Positions 11,031-24,400 of a DNA stretch of 64,000 nt are shown here, one piece after another (position 1 is the first letter of the stretch; the number at the start of each line of letters is the position of its first letter). The notes under the pieces are model-generated. The model ran no database searches and was not told the origin of the DNA. It worked only from the letters and a program-made list of their open reading frames with translations. The stretch covers positions 62,001-126,000 of the forward strand of contig JAGFNK010000056.1 in NCBI GenBank assembly GCA_025769875.1, given 5' to 3'. The position numbers were made by a program, and so were the translations under genes. The stretch comes from Russula earlei. Taxonomy: Eukaryota; Basidiomycota; Agaricomycetes; Russulales; Russulaceae.

Positions 11031-12091
11031 TCGGCGGTTGTGAGTGAGTGGATCAAATTTGTCATGGCGACATACGATTGCTAATTGTCTTGGACTGGAA
11101 GAGCCATCCGCCCCATGTCTTGGACTTCTTCCTGACCACGCTTGCCTTACAAGACACTCCCTTCGGGCACCTCTTCAATATGTTGACACTAAACTATGCT
11201 ATCGAGCCGTGACGTTGTAGGTTATGGCTGCGTTGTGTGTGGGGGGGGAGGATGTTCGCCCGAGCGGGAACATGTAGACTCTGGAATCAATACCTTTCAA
11301 GGCTTCCGCATCGCACTTCCTTTTCAATTGAACATTAGGGCCTTCGCATCGTAGTTGAGACGGGACTTGGCGATCCACTTGGATCGTTCAGTCTCGTCGG
11401 ATCCGGTCTAGCTGCTTGAAGAGCAGGACGGGAGGATATTGTGTAGTATTGGTATCGAGGCAGCATTATTGAGAAAGTGGGATATAATGAAGCGTATCTG
11501 GAGACGCATGGGTAAGTTCGTAAGGCTGACACGACCCAAAGAAGAGGAGAGGGAGGAGGAGAGGGAAGCAAGTCCGAGAACGCGAGACGATGGGTTTCCA
11601 GGGACACGAAAAAGGTTCTGGTACATAAAGGCCCCTGCGTCGTTGTCTTTCGAGTTTCACTTGAAGTGACACGAAAGCGGAATTGTGATTCTCCGTCCCC
11701 TGCCTCTCGCTTCAATCGTATATATATGTGAGGTCTACGTACGACAAAATTCCCTGACGTGCTGACCCGGACGCCGCACAGTGGGATGTGTTGTGTAACT
11801 GAATTGTCACGTTTGGAAGTAGAATCGTTCAGGACTGTTATCATGTCGATGAAACAGGGTGCTAGTACAGGGGATGATGGTGTTCCTGACTGACCATGCT
11901 CACCTGAAAGATCATGGTGTGTCGGGGGTGGATGAATGTACGCTTGTCAAATGCCGCTTTCGGGCCGTCCGCGCTGGCGCGGACCTCCGCTCCCCTTCCC
12001 CTTCGTTCCCCACGACTCGGTCATCTCACCCTTACAGAAAGGGTCGTCGACTACGTGTAGAAACAGACAATCTCACAAATAATCTGCTGGC
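11031..12091. other. intergenic region, no gene seen
   Basis: About 1 kb between CHAT2 and the Dpb4-like gene. It marks the change from the repetitive accessory block to single-copy genes. Minus-strand open frames at 11335-11844 lack domain-like sequence and overlap one another in different frames, so they are treated as chance. Confidence 0.5.
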
Positions 12092-13125
12092 ATGCCACGG
12101 AAAGACAACGCGAACACCCCCGCGTCTGCACAAGCGCAACAGGACGCCGTCTCAGAGGGCATCGAAAACTTTGAGCTCCCCCGGGCGCTCGTGACGCGCA
12201 TAGCAAAATCCGCTGTAGGTCTCTCTCGTATGATGCCCGCGCACGCATAGACACTAGAACCCAAAATACACTCTAGGTTCCAGAAAATGTGAAGCTGCAG
12301 AAGGACACGGTGCTCTCGCTGGTCAAGGGCGCGACGGTATTTATAAACTACCTTGGTGCGTGTTCGATGGACCGCCTCCTTCATGCCACACACTCTGTGC
12401 CGACCAAATACTTGCAGCTGCAACGTGTGTTCCTGTCTACTATGATGCGTGGGGTGTTCTGACGCAACGTCGCATAGGGCACACGAGGTCTCGACTTCCA
12501 AACAGCACAAAAGCATCTCTGCGTCGGACGTGTTCAAAGCTCTTGAGCTTATCGAGTTTGACGACTTTATCCCGCCACTTCAAGCCGAGCTACAGGGTAC
12601 GTTTAACCTGAGGCTCTCGCCTCAATTTTTTTTTGCGTGCCTCACTTTCCATACTCGACTTATTTCAGTCTATCGCGAGCTGGCCAAGAATAAGAAGGGA
12701 TCGACTACGGGGGGCGCATCTTCCAGCGCGACCACAGCTCGGAACAAGAGCAGCTCTGCCGCACAACGCGGGAAAGGGAAGGAGCGCATGACGGAGACGA
12801 GCGAGTCTGGCGCATCTGCCCCTCTGCCAAATGCACTCGGTTCATTGTCTCTCGAGCCGAAAGGAACATGTGCAGCAGACAGATGCTCCCGCGGAAGTCC
12901 TCGGTCGCTGACGCGGAGACCTATGCTGTGGCCGAGCGGGATGATGGTGAAGGCGAAGGCGACGACGAAGACCAGACAGAGCCAGAGCCTGAACTTGAGC
13001 CTGAACCCGATGAGGTTGAAGAGAATGTGGATGTGGATGACGTGGATGACGTGGAAGAAGATGTGGATATGGATAGGCGGGAAGATGGGGACAATATGGA
13101 CGACGACGACGACGATGTAGAGTGA
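12092..13125 (+). CDS. DPB4: histone-fold subunit of DNA polymerase epsilon (Dpb4/POLE3-like)
   Basis: The first exon gives MPRKDNANTP followed by ELPRALVTRIAKSA. The next exon gives VPENVKLQKDTVLSLVKGA and TVFINYL. A third gives HEVSTSKQHKSISASDVFKA and LELIEFDDFIPPLQAEL. Together this is a CBF/NF-Y-type histone fold, closest in pattern to Dpb4/POLE3. That protein pairs with a partner histone-fold subunit in DNA polymerase epsilon and in CHRAC/ISW2-type remodelers in the nucleus. A Ser/Lys-rich linker leads to a very acidic tail (VDVDDVDDVEEDVDMD), typical of this family. The first intron (gtaggt...ctctag) is clear. The junction near 12355-12480 and the step near 12865 do not join in frame by simple GT..AG rules, so the model may contain an indel or an unrecognised intron. 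Confidence 0.78.
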
Positions 13126-13673
13126 CGTGTCGCGCTGAAGAAAGATGATAGTCTCACATTCCAAGGACTCACAGCAGGGGTGATTCGGATATTTCGTAGG
13201 CTTAGGTCGGTTGGCAGGATGTACCACTTGCGCACTCGAAGGCCAAATTACTTCAGAGAAAAAACTATTTATGGGAAGGCGCCGGTGGACCCCTGAGAAT
13301 TGATATCGTTAACAGCTTTATGTAATAGGCGGCGGTGAGCCCGCCCGGCGGCATTGAAACTGGCGGCTTGAAGCTTAAACGAACATACCAATAATGTGCG
13401 GGAGGGAGGTTGGTAGAGGATTTAAAATGATATCATACCGAAAGCTCAAGACGTGCTGTCGATATTATTACCATCGTAGTAGTTGTTGGTAGCCGCGTCT
13501 CTCCATCGAGAACGACCACGTGCTCCGTCTCCGGGATTCTCATAAAATTGCGCGCTGGCGGTACCCGTTCTCTGACTCCTTTTCGCCACAGGTTTAAAAG
13601 GATCCAGAACTTCCAGGCCCGCGTGGAGATAATCCCTGCGGTTCCGTCCTCTTAGACGTAACCGTCCCTCCAA
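13126..13673. other. intergenic region, no gene seen
   Basis: About 550 bp between the Dpb4-like gene and the ABC transporter, which lie in the same orientation. No coding or RNA feature is recognised. It should contain the terminator of the former and the promoter of the latter. Confidence 0.45.
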
Positions 13674-16600
13674 ATGGGCCAGGTCATCCTCCCCTCCCTT
13701 GACGCGTTGTTCATCATTCGCGGCGACTCTTCGTGAGTGCTTCTGGCGTACCAATAGCCCAAAAGTCGCGCGCTCACCTGTTCAGTCTGTGGGGACACCC
13801 TCTCCTGATACCATCCTATTTCGCCATCGTGTCTATCGGAGCCCTCATTGTCCAGATTATCTTCTCGTCGGGCCTACTCAAACGGCGTCGCACACGCAAT
13901 TCCTCGGCAGTGGGGGATGCCGGCACTGGCACTGGCCACGGGTCCAGTGCTGCCAGCGCGGAGGCCGGTCTGATGTCGGCTGTTAAGGACTATGTGGACA
14001 GATTTGGGGGATCCACCATATTCCTACTTCAACTCTCGCGCCTCGTCCTCCTCGTCACACTCCTCAGTCTGTCGATATTTAGCTTTCTTCGAGAGGAAGA
14101 GCAGGACACGGTAGGGTCTGGCCTGGACTCACTGAGCAACCATTGGGGTAAAAAGCGCAAACATAAACATAAGCAGAGTAATGGCAGTGGATCGTTCTCG
14201 GAACGGGAGTGGCTCGACCTTGCGATGAGCATAACTTACGTATGTCCCCCTCCCCTGAGATTATCATGATAGCCCGTCCCGTCACCGACTAAACTCAACT
14301 TAGTTGTATGCCTCCCTTTTGGCTCTGATTACTATCACGGCCCGGTCAACCCGCGCCTCCATCGCATCTGCTCATCTCTCTTTGCTATTGCTGGTCACCT
14401 TCTCGGTTTACGCGTACCGCGATATTTGGCCATTGCTCACCTTCACTCTCTTACCTGCAGATCGGTGGGAAGGCGTCCTACTCTGGGCTAAAATTGGCCT
14501 TCTTGCTGTCGCCGGTGTCGTCATCCCTCTGATCACTCCGCGTCAATATGTCCCATTCGATCCAAAGGCGAGATTATCATCCTTTATTCTTCACTTGTGC
14601 ACTCAAACTTCTTCTGTAGGATCCTCAGAGAGCTGTCAATCCAGAGCAGACAACGTCCCTTTTCTCGATGTTGACCTACACGTTCCTCGATCCTATCGTC
14701 TTCTTAGCACATCGTGTTCCCCATGTGTCGCAAGACATGCTGCCCCCTCTTGCAGATTATGACTACACAAAAAATCTTGTCAGAAGAAGTTTTAAAGTAT
14801 GTACATATTTCTCTTCTCGTCGAAACCTTAATTAACAAGTGTTTCCAGCACATGGACACGTTTTCCGGTAGCCCCAGGAGGCATCTCTTTTGGGGCTTCT
14901 TGACTACTTTTGGTACGTCCCGAGGCTAGGCACGATCATCTTGCGACTTATATACCCTCAGGTCGAGAATACCTTCAACTTGCCATTCTTGTCGTCGTCA
15001 GAGTCATATCGACTCTTTTGGCGCCAATTGGAATGAATCAACTCTTGCGGTGCGCGTCCAAATCTACAGTATTAACGGGTGGGCTGGACATGTTCTTTAG
15101 CTACCTCGAAACCCGTGGGGAGGGCGCGGTTGTCCGTCCATGGGTTTGGATAACATATCTCTTCTTAGGTCCAGCACTTGGCACGATCGCTTTTCAGTGG
15201 TATATTTTCATTTCGGTCAGTGGCCGATGAAATCGTAAGTTTATCTTCTCATGCGTTTGTTATTTTTAGACAGGTACTCTAGTGCGCTTCTCGGCTATCA
15301 TCACGCAGCTCATTTTTGAGCACGGACTGCGCATTCGCGTAAAGGCAGAGACCTCCTCCTCAACAAGGACCACACCTGCTGTCACTCCTGAAGCTCGCAG
15401 CGAAGTGGCGACGCCTGACAGTGCTTCAGTAGTTGGTGATAATGTCGTCTCTGAACATCCGAGCGGAAGCGGTGAGGAGATCAGGCAGTCAACTCCCCCA
15501 TCAACCATCAAGGGCAAGCAGAAGGAAGATTCTCCAGCAACTGCTGCTAGCGAAATTGACAGCGAGGATCTGGGAAAGTCGAGTAATTTGGTGGGAAAAA
15601 TGAACAATTTGGTTTCCACTGACCTAGACAACATTATCGAGGGACGAGATTTCCTACTTGTTGGTTCGTCATTGGTTCACGTGTGCCTTTTTGACTTTTC
15701 TAATGAGATCTACTCCAGTTTTGTATCTTCCCCTTCAGATCGCCTTGTGTGTCTGGTTTTTATATAGCATTCTCGGTTGGAGTGCATATGTCGGGTTGGT
15801 AACGATGATCGCCCTGTTCCCTGTTCCTGGCGTCATCGCAAACAAAATCCAGAAGATTCAAAAAGAAGCTATGAGACGAGTACGCTTAACTTATTGGTGC
15901 CTAGGCGTCAGGGTTGACTCTCGGAGCAGACGGATGCGCGTGTCCAGACTGCTACTGAAAGTGAGGTGGCGATCACGATCACGCGCGACTGATACTTAAT
16001 TGAATCACTGTAGCAATGGGTATTCTACGCATGATCAAGCTGTTTGGGTGGGAACCAAGGATCGCCGCAAGACTGGCTGAGAAGAGAGAGCATGAGCTGC
16101 AACAAATCAAGATACGTCAACTTCTAAACCTGGTCAATGGAAACATCAAGTAGGGTGCAATCACCGAGTTCGGTTAAGCTTTCTAATATTTATTATTAGC
16201 TTTCTCATACCCGTTGTTGTGGTGCGTTCTCTTCTTTGCTTGAGGACTTTCATCCTCACTAGTTCCCCATCCAGATGGTTGTCACCTACGTCACCTACGT
16301 GTGTAGTGCGAGTTCTTTCACGTCGATGCTATGCTGATCTGTTTCATAGACCGCCATCATGAAACAAGCACTCACCCGTACGTTTCGTCGTAATCACTAC
16401 GAGTAGCCATACTGACTTTTCAGTATAGCATCAGCCGTATTTTCCTCTATGGCTGGTGAGTCCCAGGTCATTCCCGACGAAATGTCCGGTAATGGAACGT
16501 CTCTTTAGTGTTCGATCTTATGCGCGAACAGCTTCACACCGTCTTTTGGTTGATTCCCGCTCTCATTCAGGCTAAGGTCTCCCTCGACCGTGCCGACGAT

Positions 16601-19600
16601 TTCTTGCATAATGTGGGTGACCATCGCCTCCTTGGTCGTCTATCTGATTTTTTTTTCCCCTGTAGACAGAGCTGTTGGATGAGTATGCTCATGTCGAGAA
16701 AGGGTCTGAGCGTATCATGCTGACCGACGCTTCGCACTTTGACCGAGACGTGATCGGGTTCCAGAACGCTAGCTTCACCTGGTCCAATGACGACGTTAAC
16801 GATGGGGCCTTTACGCCTTCTAGGCGCAAGTTTACCCTACGCGTAGATGGCGAGCTGCTTTTCAAGCGGGGCTGCATCAACCTCATTATTGGACCGACCG
16901 GCTCCGGGAAGACTTCGCTATTGATGGCATTATTAAGCGAAATGCACTTTATTCCAATGACCCCAGATGCCTGGTATCATCTGCCAAGGTCAGGTGGTGT
17001 GAGCTATGCCGCTCAGGAGTCGTGGGTTCAGAATGAAACCATCAGGGTTTGTCTGGTCTGCGCCGCGGAGCACGTTGTCTGACCAAAAGGCAGGACAACA
17101 TCCTCTTCGGTGCCCCGTACGACGAGGACCGTTATAAAAAAGGTACTCTCCTCTCCGCCTTCAAAGAGTTTCTAACACTTATTAGTCATCTACCAGTGCA
17201 GTTTGCAGCGTGACCTCAGCTTATTTGATGCTGGAGATAAGACAGAGGTTGGAGAGAAAGGTCTGACATTAAGGCAACTCAAAGTCCATGACGCCTCAGG
17301 AGTCCTTACTGAATCGTTGCGACCCATAGTGGCGGTCAAAAAGCACGTGTCACCCTCGCTCGTGCTGTCTATTCTTCAGCTGAGATTCTTATTTTCGACG
17401 ATGTAAGTTTCTTCGTTTTCTCAGGGTACCTCGCATTGACGTCGCACATGCAAGGTCATTGCTGCTTTAGACGTCCACACCGCACGATGGATCGTGGAGA
17501 AATGCTTCAAAGGTGACCTCATTCGAGGAAGGACGGTGTTACTTGTCGTAAGCGAATGCTTTGTCCGAACTCGTCGGTTCTGAATATCTCATTACAGACC
17601 CATAACGTTGCGATGGTTAGCCCGCTTGCGGACTACGTTGTATCCCTTGGTCTGGATGGGCGTGTGGCCAACCGTGGCCCGGCGTCTATCAACGACAAAG
17701 CATCCTACTACAGAACTTGCCGCGGAGGTTCAGGCAATTACGCACGAAGAAAAAGGTTGACCAGGAAGAGCCTGACGCGACAGCGAAGCAAGCAGATGGT
17801 AAGTTGATTGTGGCTGAAGAGATCGCCGAGGGACGTGTTAGCTGGGACGCATGTAAGAACAGCGCACTCTTTAGTGGTATCCTTGAAACTCACCCATTTC
17901 GTAAAGATAAGCTATTCCTCGAGGGTCTGGGCGGATCCCACGTTTTCCTTTTCTGGATCTTGTTCGTAGGCGGCCTGTTGCTCTGTGATGCCTTGATGGT
18001 TGTGCAGACGTGGTTTATGGGCTATTGGGCCGAACAATATGACCTCTACCCACCGGAATCAGTCAGCATCACTTTGTATGTTAACAGATCGTTCTTCTCG
18101 CTACACGCTCTCATTCCATTACAGCTATCTAGCAGTTTATGGATTATTGTTGCTTGGCGCAGTGATATGTTACGTCATCGGTTCTGGGGTATATGTCTTT
18201 GGTAGCCTGAGAGCCTCAAGATCTATTCATCGGCAACTCATCGAGGCTGTCCTGGGTACAAGTTTGAGGTGTGTTCCCAGGCGACTACGTTGGATTTGAT
18301 GAATCATCTTTCTGCCTTTCAGATGGTTAGACACGACCCCTACGTCCCGGGTAATTACTCGTGTTACTCAGGACATCCGTGCTGGTAAGCTTTTGGCTCC
18401 TTGGTGCCTGAATGCAGATAACGCTCGTTTCCAGTCGATGGCCCGATATCCAATTACTTCACAGTGGCTCGTCGAAATTAGCATCACCATGCTGATCAAA
18501 TGTTTCGCCGTGGTGTACCTTGTTCCCTGTTTTTATCATCCCGTCCGTAATCATCGCCGTTCTGGGAACCTGGCTTGGTCAGGTGTACATGAAGGCACAG
18601 ATTGCGATCAAGCGTGAGATGAGCAATGCGAAAGCACCAGTCTTAGGACACTTTGGTGCTGCTGTCGCGGGACTCAGTTCGTGACCTTTCGACATAATCA
18701 CACGAGGGTTGATCTGACATGTTTGGCTTAGCATCCATTCGTGCATATGGAGCGCAACTTGCTTTTCGTGAAGAGTCGTACAGGCGAATTGATAGGTATA
18801 CAAGGGCTGGCCGATCTTTCTACAACATGAACAGGCAAGTGGTCGAGCTCTCTGAGAATCTCACCTGACGTCTTGCCTTCTCTGCAGATGGATCAGCTTG
18901 CGAATCGACTTTCTTGGTGGACTGTTTGCTGCAGGCCTCGCTGCTTATTTGATTTACATCCCCAACAATCATGTTCTTCCCTCCGACACCGGTTTCTTAC
19001 TTACCATGGCTAGTGAGCACTTTGGTCCCGAGTTTTACTTGACTGCTCATTTCCGGCCCAAGTCGGGTTTAGCGGGATGATTCTGTGGTGGGTGCGCATG
19101 TACAACGAAGTTGAGGTCAACAGTGAGTACCCTTGTGTCACTTGCGTTCCGCCGTTTTGATCATTTCCCTCCACTCTAGGCAACAGGTAAATCAATGTTA
19201 CCACACAAAGAAATACTCACTGTCGTTGCAGCTTGGAGCGCATACTCTCGTACATCAACATCGATCAAGAACCAAGGCCAACGAAGCAAGGCATTCCGCC
19301 TGCGTACTGGCCAGCAAGCGGTGACCTCAGGGTTGAGCAACTTTCTGCGCGTTATTCGCTCGTAGGTGAAATGTCGCTGCTTTTCCCATTTCAGATCATC
19401 ATACACCGTAATCAGGACGGACCGAAGGTTCTTCACGATATATCCTTCCATATCAGGTCTGGCGAACGTGTCGGTGTTGGTAAGTGGTCGCGTCATATAT
19501 CAAATTACATGTGGTGACTCTCTGGCGAGTTGGTCGCACGGGAAGTGGCAAGGTACTCGGCTTGTTGTGATTTTGGTTTTGCCATGGCTAATTTGACATC

Positions 19601-20645
19601 CTACAGAGCTCGCTGACTTTGGCATTGCTGCGATGCATCTTCACTGAGGGCAATGTGTACTATGACGGCAAGCTGACGAGTTCAATCAATTTGGATGTTC
19701 TCCGCACAAGCATCACTATCATTCCGCAGATGGTAAGATCGGGATTTCCCTCTCCGCGCTGCTCCAGCTGACGTGATTCTAGCCCGAACTGCTCAGTGGC
19801 ACACTGAGAGACAACCTCGATCCCTTCTCACAATACGACGACGCCACGCTCAACGCAGCTCTGCGTGCCTCTGGACTATTCTCCCTGCAGAATGATGATG
19901 ACGACGGTCGTCTCACGTTAGACAGCCTGATCGCGAGCGGTGGAGGCAATCTCTCCGTGGGTCAGCGACAAATTTTGGCGTTGGCGCGGGCGATCGTGCG
20001 CGGGAGCAAACTGCTCATTCTCGATGAAGGTGACCGACTCCACTCTTGCTTTGCTTGATAATTTTCATGGGGCTCAATTCATTTTTCCAGCAACGTCCGC
20101 CATCGGTAACTCCTTTTTCCGTTTTTTTTTTTTTTGAGTACAATCGTGTGGGCTGACGCGGGCCGAAAAAGATTACAAGACGGATACCATCATCCAGAGT
20201 TCGCTTCGGAACGAACTCAAGGGCGACGTGACCCTGATCACGGTCGCGCACCGTCTACAGACGATCGTCGACGCCGATAAGGTGGTGCGTGGCCCTCCTT
20301 TCCCCGCCCAAATGACCCGAGCGCAAACTCAAAGGGACGAACTTTAGATGGTCTTGGACGGGGGTCGCATCGTAAGTGCCATCGTCATCTTTTTGTGGGA
20401 TAAAAGGAAAAAAGAAGCCAACGTGCACCGCTGTTTTTTTTCTTTTTTTTTTTTTTTTTGGTGGGGGGGGGGTCTTGTTTTATCGTCGCCCCTCTGTCAC
20501 ATGGTTATAGGTCGAATTTGACAAGCCCAGCGAGCTGCTCAAAAATGAGAACAGCAAGTTCCGCTCGTTGGTAGACGAAAGCGGGGACAAGGACAACCTC
20601 TACGCGATGGCGAACAAGGCGGGGACCGCGCGCGCGTCCGAATGA
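13674..20645 (+). CDS. ABC transporter, subfamily C (MRP type)
   Basis: Large multi-intron gene for a full-size ABCC exporter. Early exons encode hydrophobic segments (for example LLIPSYFAIVSIGALIVQII and LVLLVTLLSLSIFSF) forming an extra N-terminal membrane domain. TMD1 follows, with a long Ser/Thr/Glu-rich hydrophilic insert around 15340-15600. NBD1 carries Walker A GPTGSGKTS near 16895, signature SGGQKARVTLARA near 17330 (split by an intron), and LIFDD, with Asp where a catalytic Glu is usual. TMD2 follows. NBD2 carries GRTGSGKSS (19525-19610, split by an intron), LSVGQRQILALARAI, LLILDEATSAID and TVAHRL. An asymmetric NBD1 is common in MRP proteins. It probably exports conjugates or toxic compounds at the vacuole or plasma membrane. 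The substrate cannot be read from sequence. The first exon junction (about 13733-13760) is unresolved, so the start is tentative. The stop is TGA at 20643-20645. Confidence 0.88.
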
Positions 20646-21409
20646 AGGAGCAACGGCACCTCGTCACTTCGACTCGTTCTTGGATCATCTATCTAGCGTC
20701 TAGTATAGAAAAACTCTTGACCGGACAACATGTATATAACATCTCTGCGCCCAAACAAATTCAATGTGTCGTCGCGTCGCGATTGCGAAGCGAGCCGCCA
20801 TGCCCGTTATAATGATCAACATTTTACGTGTGTGGGGTGGGTGGTGGGGCAACCCGACGGATCAAACGAGCACAAGAGTAGTTTGGGATGGTTATTACCA
20901 TAAACGTTTGTCGACGACGGGTTCGTGCGGGTTCGTGAAGACATGCCCGGTACGATGGCGTTACGAACAGTTGGAGTGGATAGATGGACGTGCAGAATGC
21001 GTGTGTACGGCGTGTGGAGAGGTAGCCATGATATGCAGGGAGAGGTAAGAGAGAAGGAAAAAAAAAAAAAAAAGAGACAAGTCCGCCTAAGGTAAATATA
21101 TAATTCTTTGGTCTCTTGATCAAATGCAAAGATGGGATGTATCTAAAAGTACACGATGGGATGAAAAGTCATGTGGTAATGTGATATGTGGGTAAGGTTC
21201 TGGAAAGTGCATGCATATGTAAAAACGACAAAAAACAAAACAAAAACAAGTCGGGTCGAACCTAAGAGGCAGAGAGAGAGGAGAGGGGAGCCAGAGATGA
21301 AGTAGCACATACAACACAAAAACAAAACACAACTAAGGGTTGGGGAGGATAGGACATTATACCGCTACGTTCTTTTCTTTCGTGTCATATTCATCGTCCG
21401 TCTTCGATT
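20646..21409. other. intergenic region between convergent genes
   Basis: About 760 bp between the 3' ends of the ABC transporter and the kinase gene. It contains a long A tract (about 21057-21073) and A-rich sequence near 21220-21330. No gene is supported. Both genes must terminate here. Confidence 0.5.
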
Positions 21410-24400
21410 TTATTGTATCGCACAATTCGAGGATTTCGACCCACCACGCCCGCGTTTTGTCCGATGCGTATCCTGCACGGTGACGACGGGCGCAGCAACA
21501 GAAGTGGAAGGAGGAGCGGACGACGCGTCGGCCGCCATCGGCGACGACTCGCGCACGCCGTCCGGCACCGTCGACGCGCCAGAATGGACGCTTGCGCTTA
21601 GCACAGCCGGATTGGCATCCGTGGACGACTCGGTCGCACCCGAGATGGACGTATCGACGCGCGCGGCACGGCTCGAGATGCTCTCCGGTGGGGTCTGCAA
21701 ACTCCGAATGCTGTCGGTCTGCGGCGACGAAGAGCCGATGCTCGAGATGGAGAGCGGGCGCGAGCGCGCGTTCGTCTCTCTCTGGCGTGTCAGGATGATG
21801 GACAGCTTCCGTCGGATCACGCTGCTCTCGGTGAGCAGGGACTTGACAGGCCCTTGCTGCTGCTTCTGTGGAGCGGAACCACCGGCGAGGGAGACGGACG
21901 AGTTCGAATGCGGAGGATCTGGCGAGGGCGAGGCGTGTGAGCGCTTGAACGGAGATAAGGCTTTATATGCCACGGGCGGGTGAGTGGGAGACGAGGCAGA
22001 GAGAGAGGGGGAATTGGCACGCTCGCGATCCAGACTGCCGCGCGACGAGGTCGCGCCGACCCCATCGGATGCGGGGCCTGAGGGGGGCGGCGGTAGGCGG
22101 GCGAAGATGTCGGTGGGGCTACCTCGCTCTGCGAGATGGGCGTGCATGAGCAGCTTCGATCGGAGGTCGCACGTCGGTGGGGCGCGGCCGGCGCACTTGA
22201 CGTGGGCGATGAGGCTACAGTGGGAGCATAACACGCCCCCTTTTTTCACGGGATCCATGCATACCCGACAGCTGACGGCTAGATAGAATGCATGGCGATC
22301 AGCCTTGGAAACGATCCAAAATCGATGAACGCACGCTTGCTGAAGGTAGTTTTCACAAAGGTGTGCTCGCGCATATCAAAGATGTCGGGCTCAGCCTGCG
22401 GGGCTTCGGGGATGGGGATACCCGGCGATGCGGTGGTAAACGAACGACGTCCTGGCGAACTCGAAGGTGCCACCTCATCGCGGGCAAACTCAGGAAGGGG
22501 CGGGTCAAGATTGGCGATCAAGTGGCGGGCGGCATCGTTCTTCTGCAGATCAGCGCTGACCCGCCGGAGGAACGGGATGCTGTCCTGAGGTCGGAGGTCC
22601 TGCGAAGAACATCGCGGACGAGAATCCGTTTCAGCCCTCGAGCGCGGACTGATCGCTCGGCTTTCTTACCTTGTTCAGGCCCCAATGATTCTTAAGCCAC
22701 TCGTGTTCAAACAGCTCCTCGGCACTGGGTCGCTGCGTCAGATCTTTGTGGAAACACTCCTTCAGGAATGCGACGAGCGGATCAGAGAAGCGATCCGGAA
22801 TAGGTGGGCAGTCGTCCTCGACTATCCGAAACATCACTGCCGATTGCCAAGGTTTTCTTTATCAAGCTCGCATCTGACGGAGATAGAGAGAGGATTCCCG
22901 CACCAGTCATCGCATTAGCGATATCCCCATACGGGGGGCGTCCTGTGAGCAACTCGATGACCGTGCAGCCGAGCGACCAGATGTCAGATCTTGTCGAAGC
23001 ACCCTTGAGCTCGATGACCTCGGGTGCCATCCAGTTCGGCGTCCCTGCGACGTCCTTGATTTCGCGTTCCATTGCGCGGAGATTGAGCGAGACGCCAAAA
23101 TCTGAGAGCTTCACATTCCCGTTCTTGGTCGTGAGGATGTTAGCCGCCTTGAGATCGCAGTGAACCACGTCGCTGCGGTGGAGGTAATCTAGTCCCTCGA
23201 GGATTTTGACAACGTAACTTGCTACCAGTTTCTCGTTCAGCTTTCCGAATGCCTTGAGGGTCTGCCCGAGCGAGCCATTCTCGGCATACCTGCACGGCGA
23301 CGTCACAAAGAAATATCAAGTGTAACGATGTGCGCAGCAACCGGCGGCGGTCACGCACAACATCAAAGGGGGGTGTGGGTGGATCACGTACTCGAGGACG
23401 ATGCTAAGGGTATTCTCATCCCGGGCCATGCCCTCATACTTGACGATGCTTGGGTGCGACAGCCGTTTGACCAAGTCGACCTCCCGCATGAGCTGCGCGA
23501 TCTCTTCCTCCTTCAAGCCCTCCAGCCCGATTCGCTTCACCGCAACCATCTGACCGGTGTTCAAGTTGAGCGCGCGATACACAGATCCAAACTGTCCGCG
23601 TCCGATGCAATTGCCGAGTTGCTATATAAAAATAAAACAAGTCACGATCGTGTCCTTGCCCCCGAAATGAAACGCTCACATAATGTATGGGTGACTTGCC
23701 CTCCTCCCTAACGACCAACGTCTGCCGGGAAATGCTTCCCTCTGTCGCATCGCGTGCCATCAGATCGCTAGCACTGGCGTGTTCCCCTGCCGCAGCTCCC
23801 AGATTGACCATGCTCTCAAAGCGCGAACGGCGCGGCTTGACACCAAATTCGTCGTACGAGTTTGGCCGAGGCCGTCGACGTGAACTTGACCCGTCCGCCT
23901 CGCTCTGGAACCGACCTCTCAGTGGTTGCAGCTGGGTAGATCCGCTGCCGACAGAACCTGAACCAGAAACCGTGCGCGAGCCACGCTCGGTGGACTCGAC
24001 AGAGTCAGGCAGGGAAGAAGACGGGTTCAAAGCGCCAGGTGAGGGTACATTCTCCGCCGTAGACCGCAGGAGGGAACGGGATGGCGACGAACAGGTCACT
24101 GTCGTCCCTCTCCGTGGCACCCTCAGGGCTACACCGCCTCGCCACATATATCCCATTTCTCTGCCCGGTGATGCCAGCGCGCGTGTTGTTCCGGCGCAGT
24201 GCCACGCGGCCAGCGGGCACCAGGCCAGAGCAGTGGGTGGCGGGATCCGGACTCGAGTCGCGGGGATGTAAAGGGTCCTTGGGCGCGAGCACGGGCGCGT
24301 CGACACTGTGGCGCGCTCGTTGTGTAACAAGGGTCGGCAGCTGCGACTCGGGCTCGGAAGGCGAGGCGGACAGGTCATCAAGATCCGCAAGCGTCAGATC

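Noticed and set aside
11335..11844. 169-codon minus-strand frame after CHAT2
   Set aside because: Overlaps other frames of equal quality and has no recognisable motif.
12670..13227. Minus-strand 185-codon and overlapping Ser-rich frames opposite the Dpb4-like gene
   Set aside because: They are the antisense of the acidic Asp/Glu tail (GAC/GAT repeats read as Ser, Val and Ile) and have no domain.
20436..20472. Long T and G runs in the last ABC transporter intron
   Set aside because: Ordinary intron pyrimidine tract plus homopolymer, of doubtful length accuracy. No structural role inferred.
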